Assembly: GCF_002157835.1 (NCBI RefSeq)
Contig: NZ_CP020809.1
Location: 3,596,001-3,660,000 of the forward strand
Origin: Mycobacterium dioxanotrophicus
GTDB lineage: Bacteria; Actinomycetota; Actinomycetes; Mycobacteriales; Mycobacteriaceae
DNA length: 64,000 bases
Direction of reading: 5' to 3'
The notes beneath the pieces were generated by a model. The model was given only the letters and a program-made list of their open reading frames with translations, searched no databases and had not been told where the DNA came from. How positions within the stretch are numbered: position 1 is the stretch's first letter; each line of letters begins with the position of its first letter. Position numbers and translations under genes: made by a program. This document shows positions 9,715-16,723 of this stretch, piece by piece.

Positions 9715-9752
9715 TTTCGTATTGTGGAATATGTATTTCGTGTTGTGAACAC
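9715..9752. promoter_or_regulatory. Tandem operator-like repeat TTTCGTRTTGTG
   Basis: TTTCGTATTGTGGAA (9715-9729) is followed 21 bases later by TTTCGTGTTGTGAA (9736-9749), so the two copies lie two helical turns apart on one face of DNA. The second copy also forms GTGTT-GTG-AACAC (9740-9752). A related TTTGTGGATTA occurs at 12478-12488 before iclR. The position suits a site controlling the leftward urate operon. The binding protein is inferred, not shown. Confidence 0.5.
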
Positions 9753-9979
9753 AGTGAAGCGTGCTGACCTGTCCGCTGTCAAGGGTCCACGGACCGTCGG
9801 ATTGGGCCAGTTGCGGATCCGGCAGCTGGGCAACGCCGTCATCAGCACTGGTCAGAGCCTTCTCTGGACTGTCAACGAGGCATCCCTCAGAGCGGGACGT
9901 CGAGCCGTGGAGAGGGGTCGATTCCGGCGGAGGGCTTGACGTGATGCCCGCCACACGGCAGACTTTCGTATATCGAGAG

Positions 9980-10004
9980 TCAAATTTCACAATGCGAAAT
10001 TTGA
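9980..10004. promoter_or_regulatory. Perfect 9-bp inverted repeat (operator-like) upstream of the NCS1 permease
   Basis: Arms TCAAATTTC (9980-9988) and GAAATTTGA (9996-10004) are exact reverse complements separated by 7 bases. The site lies 71 bases before the permease start. Such an AT-rich dyad is conspicuous in a GC-rich genome and has the dimensions of an operator for a dimeric HTH protein such as IclR. Confidence 0.6.
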
Positions 10005-10074
10005 TGCCAGCGCGAGGACCTCTTATCTCGCCGCTGACGCCAGATCCGATATCCCCCGCAACGAGGAGCGCCCG

Positions 10075-11661
10075 ATGGCGATATCAGACCAGCCGCACAC
10101 TCAATCCATCATGAGCAGTCGGTGGCGGCGCGGTGAGGCGACGCCGGCGCGGCCAGAATCCTCCGGCCACCACGACCCGATCCTGCATCACCCGCCGGCG
10201 GATACGCCCGGGCTGCCCGACGTCAGTGAGCGGCTCTACAACCAGGACCTGGCCCCGACCAAGGCGGCCGGCCGGCGTTGGAGTGGCTACAACATCTTCA
10301 CGCTGTGGGCCAACGACGTACACAGCCTGGGCAACTACGGCTTCGCGTTGGGATTGTTCGCGCTCGGATTGGGTGGCTGGCAGATCCTGCTCGCGCTGGG
10401 TATCGGCGCCGCTCTGCTGTTCGGGTTGCTCACCTTCTCGGGTTTCATGGGCTACAAGACCGGCGTTCCTTTCCCCGTCATGTGCCGTATCTCGTTCGGC
10501 GTCCGCGGCGCCCAGATTCCAGGAGCGATCCGCGGCGGCGTCGCCATCGTCTGGTTCGGCATCCAGACCTACCTCGCCTCACTGGTACTGCGCGTACTGC
10601 TGATCGCACTGATCCCGGGGCTGCAGAACTGGGACCACAATTCGATCCTGGGTTTGTCCACACTCGGTTGGCTGACCTTCGGCGCCCTCTGGCTCGTGCA
10701 GACCTACATCGTCCAGCACGGTCTGGACATGATCCGCAAGTACGAGGCCGTCGCCGGTCCGATCATCCTGGCCACCATGGCGGCGCTCGCGGTGTGGATC
10801 TTCGTCAAAGCCGGCGGCGGTATCGCCTGGTCGAACGACAAGCCCTTGACCGGTGGCGCCATGTGGCGCGAGATCTTCGCCGGCGGCGCGCTGTGGGTGT
10901 CGATCTACGCCACGTTCGTGCTTAACTTCTGTGACTTCACCCGGGCGTCGAAGACTCGGCGATCCATTGTGAAGGGCAACTTCTGGGGCATCCCCATCAA
11001 CATGTTGTTCTTCGGCGTGATCGTCATCGTGATGGCCGGCGCCCAGTTCAAGATCGACGGCGTCACCATCGAGAGCCCGGCTGACATCGTCCACGCGATC
11101 CCGAACACGTTCCTGTTGGTGGCGGCATCGCTGGCCCTGCTGGTGCTCACCATCGCGGTCAACCTGATGGCCAACTTCGTCGCACCGATCTATGCACTGA
11201 CCAACCTCTTCCCGCGCAAGCTCAACTTCGCCCGCGCCGGTGTGGTCAGCGCCGTCATCGGTCTGGTCATCCTGCCCTGGAACCTCTACAACAGTCCGGC
11301 GGTGATCGTGTACTTCCTCGGTGGCCTCGGCGCGCTGCTCGGCCCGCTGTTTGGCGTCATCATCTCCGACTACTGGCTGCTGCGCCGTACCAAGATCAAC
11401 GTTCCCGCGCTCTACACCGAGGATCCGGACGGGGTTTACTTCTACCGCAACGGGTTCAACCCGAGGGCCATCGCCGGGTTCATCCCCGCGGCGGTGCTCT
11501 CCCTGCTGATCGCCTTCATCCCCGCCCTGCATGCCGTTGCGCCGTTCTCCTGGTTCTTCGGGGCCGGCCTCGGTGCGGTCATCTACCTCGTGATCGCCGA
11601 CCGAAACCAAACGTTCGAGGACGTCTCCGGTGAGCCGATCGCCGTCCCCAGCGTGCACTGA
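10075..11661 (+). CDS. NCS1-family permease, probably allantoin or related ureide/hydantoin
   Basis: A 528-residue membrane transporter of the nucleobase:cation symporter-1 family (PucI/HyuP/Mhp1/CodB type), with about 12 hydrophobic segments. The family signatures include NYGFALGLFALGLGGWQI in the first helices, FPVMCRISFGVRGAQIPG, and NLMANFVAPIYALTNLFP. GAGGAG lies 6 bases before the ATG. It is the first gene of a rightward unit with a racemase relative and an IclR regulator, opposite the urate operon. Allantoin is the most likely cargo by context, but hydantoins, uracil or other purines are possible. Confidence 0.88.
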   Translation: MAISDQPHTQSIMSSRWRRGEATPARPESSGHHDPILHHPPADTPGLPDVSERLYNQDLAPTKAAGRRWSGYNIFTLWANDVHSLGNYGFALGLFALGLGGWQILLALGIGAALLFGLLTFSGFMGYKTGVPFPVMCRISFGVRGAQIPGAIRGGVAIVWFGIQTYLASLVLRVLLIALIPGLQNWDHNSILGLSTLGWLTFGALWLVQTYIVQHGLDMIRKYEAVAGPIILATMAALAVWIFVKAGGGIAWSNDKPLTGGAMWREIFAGGALWVSIYATFVLNFCDFTRASKTRRSIVKGNFWGIPINMLFFGVIVIVMAGAQFKIDGVTIESPADIVHAIPNTFLLVAASLALLVLTIAVNLMANFVAPIYALTNLFPRKLNFARAGVVSAVIGLVILPWNLYNSPAVIVYFLGGLGALLGPLFGVIISDYWLLRRTKINVPALYTEDPDGVYFYRNGFNPRAIAGFIPAAVLSLLIAFIPALHAVAPFSWFFGAGLGAVIYLVIADRNQTFEDVSGEPIAVPSVH

Positions 11662-11700
11662 TCACATCCGGCCGACACCTCACTTCCGAAGGGCCAGCAC

Positions 11701-12420
11701 ATGCGCATCCTTGTCGTGAACGTCAACACCACCGAGTCGATGACCGACTCCATCGGCCGCCAGGCGGCTGCCGCGGCCTCCCCCGGTACCGAGATCGTCG
11801 CGTTGACACCGCTTTTCGGTGCCGACTCGGTCGAGGGCAATTACGAGAGCTATCTCGCCGCGATCGCCGTCATGGAAACCGTGCGGGCCTACACCGAGCC
11901 GTTCGACGCCGTCATTCAGGCCGGATACGGCGAGCACGGTCGTGAAGGGCTGCAGGAATTGCTGGATGTCCCGGTGGTCGACATCACCGAAGCCGGCGCC
12001 AGCACCGCGATGTTCCTCGGCCACAAGTACTCGGTGGTCACCACCTTGGACCGCGCGGTACCGATGATCGAAGACCGGCTGAAGCTGGCCGGGCTCGACG
12101 CCCGGTGCGCCTCGGTTCGGGCCAGTGGCCTCGGGGTCCTGGAACTCGAAGAGGACCCGGACCGTGCGGTGACGGCGATTGTCGAACAGGCGGAAAGCGC
12201 CGTCACCCAGGACCGGGCCGAGGTCATCGTGCTCGGTTGCGGCGGGATGGCCGGGCTCGACGCGGATATCCGCAAGCGGACCGGTGTCCCCGTGGTCGAC
12301 GGTGTCGCCGCAGCGGTCACCATCGCCGAATCGCTGGTTCGGCTGGGCCTGAGCACATCCAAGGTCCGCACCTACGCGCCGCCGCGACCGAAGACGTTCA
12401 AGAACTGGCCCCCGCGCTGA
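11701..12420 (+). CDS. Asp/Glu/hydantoin (allantoin) racemase family protein
   Basis: A 239-residue two-domain protein of the HyuE/HpxA type. It begins with ILVVNVNTTESMTDSI and contains a second-half LGCGGMAGL with C180, the expected C-terminal catalytic Cys. In the first half, the place of the first catalytic Cys (family A-C-F-G-D-P-G) reads AGYGEHG, with Gly at residue 75. Allantoin racemization would supply the right enantiomer to allantoinase, which fits its place after the NCS1 permease. With one catalytic Cys missing, activity may differ. It begins 39 bases after the permease stop. Confidence 0.82.
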   Translation: MRILVVNVNTTESMTDSIGRQAAAAASPGTEIVALTPLFGADSVEGNYESYLAAIAVMETVRAYTEPFDAVIQAGYGEHGREGLQELLDVPVVDITEAGASTAMFLGHKYSVVTTLDRAVPMIEDRLKLAGLDARCASVRASGLGVLELEEDPDRAVTAIVEQAESAVTQDRAEVIVLGCGGMAGLDADIRKRTGVPVVDGVAAAVTIAESLVRLGLSTSKVRTYAPPRPKTFKNWPPR

Positions 12421-12477
12421 CTCGCCCGATGTGGTTCGACCCGGCACGCACTTCGGGATACGAATAATTGATTCCGC

Positions 12478-12488
12478 TTTGTGGATTA
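12478..12488 (+). promoter_or_regulatory. TTTGTGGATTA element upstream of iclR
   Basis: TTTGTGGATTA resembles ATTGTGGAATA at 9721-9731 in the urate operon promoter. It lies 45 bases before the likely iclR start at 12533. The shared core TTGTGGAWT suggests that the IclR protein controls both its own gene and the urate operon. A short motif like this can recur by chance, so support is modest. Confidence 0.35.
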
Positions 12489-12532
12489 CTATGGCGGGTA
12501 TCGGGCGAGACCGAATCGAAGGGTTGACATCC

Positions 12533-13297
12533 ATGGCACGCACAGAGGCGGCATCAAGCGGCGTGCAGTCGGTCGAGCGCGCGTTCGACCTGCTTGAGGT
12601 CATGGCCGCGGCCGGCGGGCCGATCGGCCTCAGCCAACTCTCGGAAGCCTCCGGGCTTCCGGTGCCGACCATCCACCGACTGGTGCGCACGCTCGTCAAC
12701 CGCGGATACGTGCGCCAACTGCCGTCGCGGCAATACTCGTTGGGGCCCAGGATGATTCGGCTCGGTGAGAGTGCCACCCGGATGCTCGGCGCATGGTCGC
12801 GGCCACTGTTGGCCGAGGTCGTCAAGACCACCGGGGAGACCGCGAACATGGCGTTGCTCGACGACACCATGGCGGTGTACGTCTACCAGGTGCCCTCCGA
12901 GCATTCCATGCGGATGTTCACCGAGGTCGGGCGGCGCGTCTACACGCACTGCACCGGCGTCGGCAAGGCCCTGCTGATGCAGCTCCCCGACGAGGCTGTC
13001 CGACAGATCGTCGCCCGCGCCGGCATGACCGCCCAGACCGCGTTCACCCTGACCGATCCGGACGCCCTCATCGCCGATCTCGAACTGAGCCGCCACCGTG
13101 GCTACGCGCTCGACGAGGGTGAGCAGGAGATCGGCGTGCGGTGCTTCGCGGTTCCGGTACCCGACGCGCCGATACCGACCGCGATCTCGGTGTCAGGGCC
13201 CGCAGCGCGCGTCACCATCGACTCCGCGGATCACATTGTCCCGCTTCTGGTTCGAGTCGCCAAGGAGCTCAGTGCGCAGTTCGGCGACGGCGCCTGA
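12533..13297 (+). CDS. IclR-family transcriptional regulator of the ureide island
   Basis: A 254-residue IclR protein. The N-terminal winged helix spans SGVQSVERAFDLLEVM to roughly residue 75, with LSEASGLPVPTIHRLVRTL as recognition helix. The C-terminal effector domain has TGETANMALLDD, YTHCTGVGKALLMQLP, and RGYALDEGEQEIGVRCFAVP, the usual ligand-pocket features. Start 12533 gives standard length; GAAGGG lies 9 bases upstream. An in-frame ATG at 12491 is an alternative. By analogy to AllR, the effector could be glyoxylate or allantoin, but this is inference. Confidence 0.9.
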   Translation: MARTEAASSGVQSVERAFDLLEVMAAAGGPIGLSQLSEASGLPVPTIHRLVRTLVNRGYVRQLPSRQYSLGPRMIRLGESATRMLGAWSRPLLAEVVKTTGETANMALLDDTMAVYVYQVPSEHSMRMFTEVGRRVYTHCTGVGKALLMQLPDEAVRQIVARAGMTAQTAFTLTDPDALIADLELSRHRGYALDEGEQEIGVRCFAVPVPDAPIPTAISVSGPAARVTIDSADHIVPLLVRVAKELSAQFGDGA

Positions 13298-13312
13298 CGG
13301 GACTTTCGCGCG

Positions 13313-13371
13313 CCGAGTTCGACGAAAACGTTGCACCGCCGCGCGTGGCGCGACATTACCGTCGAACTCGG
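13313..13371. terminator. Long inverted repeat between convergent genes (bidirectional terminator candidate)
   Basis: Arms CCGAGTTCGACG (13313-13324) and CGTCGAACTCGG (13360-13371) are perfect 12-bp reverse complements around a 35-base GC-rich centre. It lies exactly between the iclR stop (13297) and the end of the convergent nitrilase gene (13378). There is no U-tract on either strand, so it is not a classical rho-independent terminator, but mycobacterial convergent genes often share such stems. Confidence 0.6.
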
Positions 13372-13377
13372 GGCATG

Positions 13378-14193
13378 TCAGCGGCGGGACTGCGCTGGGA
13401 CGCCCTCCCACAGGGCAGCTGCCGTCCGGTCGGCTTCCTGGATGCCGTGGTCGAAATCGACAGTCACGACCAGGAATTCGGCCGAGTCAGCTTCACCCAC
13501 CCGGCCCGCCTGTGCCACGGTGGTTCCGTCGGGCCCGATGACCTTGCTCTTGCCGAGCAACTCGCCGCCGCACTGGTTGGCCATAATCCACCACTGCCCG
13601 TTGACCAGCGCATTCGCCGGATACAGCACGTCCCACCACGTCTCGGCCGCTGCCTCGTAGGCGGCGGGTGCGACGACGATGCGCGCCCCCAACTGTTGTA
13701 GGCGGCGGGCATACGCGGGATGGTCGCCGTCGAAGCAGATGCTCAGTCCGACCACACCGACGCCGTCGACGTCGACGACCGTGGGTTCGGTCCCGGCCTC
13801 GAACACGTGCTCCTCCCCGAGTGGGGTGTACAGATGGACCTTTCGATGGGCCGCGGCGAGTCGGCCGTCGGGCCCGTACACCACCGCGGTGTTGTAGAGG
13901 CAATCCCCGTCGCGTTCGGGCACGGTGCCGGCGAACAACCAGACGCCCGCATCGGCGGCCGCGGCCGACAACGATTGGCCGCGAGGCCCTTCCAGCGGCT
14001 CAGCGGCCGCCGCCGCATCGCCCGCCAACGTCGCCGGGTCGTATCCGCACGGCCACAATTCCGGTAGGACGACGAGATCGCAGCCACGCTCGGCGAGGCG
14101 ACCGATCGACGTCACAACGTCGCGCACGTTTTCCTTGGGCGCGTTGCACTTTGGAAGCCATTGGGCGATTCCGACAGTGCATGTGCCAGCCAT
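13378..14193 (-). CDS. Carbon-nitrogen hydrolase (nitrilase superfamily amidase)
   Basis: A 271-residue nitrilase-fold enzyme cleaving a C-N bond. The catalytic triad is visible: Glu in DLVVLPELWPCGYD, Lys in AHRKVHLYTP, and Cys in VVGLSICFDGDHPAYAR. The WWIMANQCGGE and GKSKVIGPDG segments are also typical of the N-carbamoyl/omega-amidase branches. Start 14193 is preferred over the longer frame from 14250, which adds a low-similarity tail. It converges on iclR at the edge of the ureide island, so a ureido or carbamoyl substrate is plausible but unproven. Confidence 0.88.
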   Translation of the reverse strand: MAGTCTVGIAQWLPKCNAPKENVRDVVTSIGRLAERGCDLVVLPELWPCGYDPATLAGDAAAAAEPLEGPRGQSLSAAAADAGVWLFAGTVPERDGDCLYNTAVVYGPDGRLAAAHRKVHLYTPLGEEHVFEAGTEPTVVDVDGVGVVGLSICFDGDHPAYARRLQQLGARIVVAPAAYEAAAETWWDVLYPANALVNGQWWIMANQCGGELLGKSKVIGPDGTTVAQAGRVGEADSAEFLVVTVDFDHGIQEADRTAAALWEGVPAQSRR

Positions 14194-14334
14194 CAGCAGC
14201 CTTCCTCGTCGATGGCCTGTGCCCGCAGCATCGCAGGGCACAGGTCCCAACGACTATCTCGGCGCTTCCCAGCCGGGGTCAAGCAGCCAGTTCCGATGCC
14301 ATTCGTCGATTTCTCAGATGCGGGCGGTGAACAC

Positions 14335-15135
14335 CTATACGGCTTGGCATTTCAGATCGATCATGCTGTTGGCCGGCCGGGGTTGGCGCGGGATGAGCAC
14401 GGCCGCCGAGTTGTCGGACTCCACGCGCTCGGCGTACTGGTTGTCCGGGTCCGCCGTTATCGTCACGCGATTGTCGCGCTGGTAGAAGCTGCTGTCCACC
14501 GTCATCTGGGCGTAGTTCTGTGCCCGGCCATCCGGGCCGCCGCCGAGTGAGGAGTTGTAGTTGACGCTGGCGCCGCTGTCGAGTGCCACGCGAACCGGAA
14601 CGAGCTTGTCGACGGTTCCCGGCCCGAGATTCTGTACCTGATAGCCGACATTGAGGGTGTCACGGCCGGGTCCGGCACCGTCGAGCACGACAGAACAATC
14701 CGGCGCCACCCAGATGATGAAGTTCGGTCCGCTGGGATCACTCTTCGGCGCATTGGCTTGTTTGCGTGACGCGGCCGCGGCATTGTCTGCGCGCGTCTGG
14801 GTCCGGATGTCGGGGGTCACGCACACCACGTCGCCGTCGAAAGCCTCGCGCCACACGAAACCCTGCAGACAGGTGTTGGGTCCATAAGCTCCTCCGTTGG
14901 GCTCGCGGCGGTCGGCGGCCGTGGCGTTTTCCTGGGCGGTACGGGCGCGGACGGCGGGTGTGACGCATACCGTGTCGCCGGTCTGTGCCTCTCGCCAGAC
15001 GTAGCCCTGGATGCAGGTATCCGGTCCGTAAGGCAGATCGGTCGGATCGGCCTGAGCGGGTACCGGGTGGGAAACTGCCGCCAGCGCGGCGAACAGAGCT
15101 ATCGATACCGGCCTGCGCAATACGTGGTGTGCCAT
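14335..15135 (-). CDS. Secreted protein with duplicated Cys-rich motif and C-terminal CARDB-like domain
   Basis: A 266-residue exported protein. A signal peptide (residues 1 to about 28, ending PAQA) follows an excellent ribosome site, GGAGGG 6 bases before ATG at 15135. The mature part starts with two similar units of about 35 residues, YGPDTCIQGYVWREAQTGD and YGPNTCLQGFVWREAFDGD, each followed by VCVTP, giving two Cys per unit. The C-terminal half resembles CARDB beta-sandwich adhesion domains (VQNLGPGTVDKLVPVRVALD). Function is unknown. The neighbours, nitrilase and divergent kmtR, give no clue. Confidence 0.75.
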   Translation of the reverse strand: MAHHVLRRPVSIALFAALAAVSHPVPAQADPTDLPYGPDTCIQGYVWREAQTGDTVCVTPAVRARTAQENATAADRREPNGGAYGPNTCLQGFVWREAFDGDVVCVTPDIRTQTRADNAAAASRKQANAPKSDPSGPNFIIWVAPDCSVVLDGAGPGRDTLNVGYQVQNLGPGTVDKLVPVRVALDSGASVNYNSSLGGGPDGRAQNYAQMTVDSSFYQRDNRVTITADPDNQYAERVESDNSAAVLIPRQPRPANSMIDLKCQAV

Positions 15136-15280
15136 GGTGATCCCTCCGCTAGATCTGTATTTGGGCAGCTCACGCCTCCACGGGCACCATCGCATCGCGG
15201 CGGGCAGCGGCATAGCGTAGGCACCTACCCGACTTGCCCGGTGTCGAGCCGTGGGTGCTACGCACGCTTATTGCGAGGGT

Positions 15281-15305
15281 TAGTATCTACGTATGCATGC
15301 AGATA
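15281..15305 (+). promoter_or_regulatory. kmtR promoter and operator overlapping a leaderless start
   Basis: A -10-like TAGTAT (15281-15286) lies 6 bases before the kmtR ATG at 15293, placing the likely transcription start at or next to the start codon, a leaderless layout common in mycobacteria. TATCT (15284-15288) and AGATA (15301-15305) are inverted around a 12-base centre that contains ATGCAT, so the operator spans the -10 box and the first codons. This suits autorepression by an ArsR/SmtB-type metal sensor. Confidence 0.55.
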
Positions 15306-15694
15306 ATGTGTCGGTGCATCCCCTGGATCAGGAGCAGGCAGGTCTGATTGTCGAGGTTTTCCGAATGCTCGCCGACGCCACGAGGATTCAGGTTTTGTGG
15401 GCACTCACCGCGGGCGAGCTGTCCGTCAACGACCTTGCCTCACGAGTGGGCAAACCGGCTCCATCGGTGTCGCAGCACCTGGCCAAGCTCCGCATGGCGC
15501 GGCTGGTGCGCACGCGACGCTCGGGCACCACGATCTTCTACAGCCTGGAGAACGAGCACGTCCGCCAATTGGTCGTCGATGCGGTGTTCAACGCGGAACA
15601 CGCCGGCCCCGGCGTCCCGCCGCATCACCGCGACGATGCCCGGGTACGTGAACTGAACGTTGACGCCGACGCACGGAAAGCTGCACGGCGATGA
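15293..15694 (+). CDS. kmtR: ArsR/SmtB-family nickel/cobalt sensor KmtR
   Basis: A 133-residue metalloregulator very similar to M. tuberculosis KmtR (Rv0827c) as I remember it: VEVFRMLADATRIQVLW, the recognition region VGKPAPSVSQHLAKLRMARLV, the wing TRRSGTTIFYSLENEHVRQLV, then AVFNAEHAGPGVPPHH. The C-terminal His/Glu residues (ENEH, NAEH, PPHH) are the kind of ligands KmtR uses for Ni(II)/Co(II). Its stop overlaps the start of the exporter gene by 4 bases, matching the known KmtR-CDF regulatory pairing. It should repress the operon until metal binds. Confidence 0.92.
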   Translation: MHADNVSVHPLDQEQAGLIVEVFRMLADATRIQVLWALTAGELSVNDLASRVGKPAPSVSQHLAKLRMARLVRTRRSGTTIFYSLENEHVRQLVVDAVFNAEHAGPGVPPHHRDDARVRELNVDADARKAARR

Positions 15695-16713
15695 GCGGCC
15701 ATCACCATCACCCCCACGACCATGACCACGGCCATCAGCACCCGGGAGGTGTGCGCGGGCTGGTTCGGGAGATCTTCGCGCCGCACTCGCACGACGCGGC
15801 GGACAGCATCGACAGTGCTCTGGAGTCCAGCGCGGCCGGAATCCGCGCGGTCAAGATCAGTCTGTCGGTGCTCGGACTGACGGCGATCGCCCAGATCGTC
15901 ATCGTCGCGCTGTCCGGATCGATCGCGTTGGCGGCCGATACCATCCACAATTTCTCCGACGCGTTGACGAGCGTGCCGCTGTGGATCGCTTTTGTGCTCA
16001 GCACCAAGGCCGCTACCCGCCGATACACCTATGGCTTCGGCCGCGCCGAGGACATCGCGGGGCTGTTCGTCGTCGCGATGATCGCCTTGTCTGCGGTGAT
16101 CGCCGGCTGGGAAGCGATCCGGAGGTTGATCGAGCCGCAGCAGATCGAACACGTCGGCTGGGTCGCGCTCGCAGGCTTGGTGGGATTTCTCGGCAATGAA
16201 TGGGTCGCCTTGTTGCGCATACGAGTTGGGCGCAGGATCGGTTCGGCGGCGCTGATCGCCGACGGGCTGCACGCCCGCACCGACGGCTTCACGTCGCTGG
16301 CGGTGCTGATCGGTGCCGGCGGTGTGGCGCTGGGATTCCCGCTCGCAGATCCCATCGTCGGGCTGTTGATCACCGTGGCGATCCTGGTGGTGCTGCGCAC
16401 GGCCGTTCGAGATGTGTTCCGTCGTCTCATGGACGGTGTGGACCCCGCATTCATCGACACCGCCGAGGCCGTCTTGGCCGCACACCCCGGCGTACAAGCG
16501 GTGCGCAGCGTGCGCATGCGCTGGATCGGGCACCGCCTGCACGCCGACGCGGAACTCGACATCGACCCCGACCTCAGCCTCGCGAGTGCTCACCGGATCG
16601 CCCACGACGCCGAGCACGACCTCATCCACGCGGTACCGAAGCTGACTACCGCGCTGATCCACGCCTATCCCGCGGAGCACGCGGTTCTCGGTGGTTCCCG
16701 GGCGGGTGATTGA
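15691..16713 (+). CDS. Cation diffusion facilitator (CDF) metal exporter
   Basis: A 340-residue inner-membrane metal/proton antiporter. The N-terminus is His-rich (HHHHPHDHDHGHQHPGG). About six transmembrane helices follow, with metal-site residues in ALAADTIHNFSDALT (H and D in helix 2) and ALIADGLHARTDGFTSL (H and D in helix 5). The cytoplasmic C-terminal domain has the CDF fold with RMRWIGHRLHADAELDID. It is translationally coupled to kmtR (ATGA overlap), so Ni/Co or possibly Zn export under KmtR control is likely. Related to Rv2025c. Confidence 0.93.
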   Translation: MSGHHHHPHDHDHGHQHPGGVRGLVREIFAPHSHDAADSIDSALESSAAGIRAVKISLSVLGLTAIAQIVIVALSGSIALAADTIHNFSDALTSVPLWIAFVLSTKAATRRYTYGFGRAEDIAGLFVVAMIALSAVIAGWEAIRRLIEPQQIEHVGWVALAGLVGFLGNEWVALLRIRVGRRIGSAALIADGLHARTDGFTSLAVLIGAGGVALGFPLADPIVGLLITVAILVVLRTAVRDVFRRLMDGVDPAFIDTAEAVLAAHPGVQAVRSVRMRWIGHRLHADAELDIDPDLSLASAHRIAHDAEHDLIHAVPKLTTALIHAYPAEHAVLGGSRAGD

Positions 16714-16723
16714 GGTCGATCGA

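Larger units (their letters stand above)
9662..10074. promoter_or_regulatory. Divergent promoter region between the urate operon and the NCS1 permease operon
   Basis: This 413-bp gap holds no convincing gene. It separates the leftward urate/glyoxylate operon (first start at 9661) from the rightward permease-racemase-iclR genes (first start at 10075). It is AT-richer than its surroundings near 9711-9752 and 9971-10004, where the repeats listed separately occur. The permease start has GAGGAG 6 bases upstream. The arrangement suggests coordinated control of both operons, most simply by the IclR protein encoded at 12533. Confidence 0.7.
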
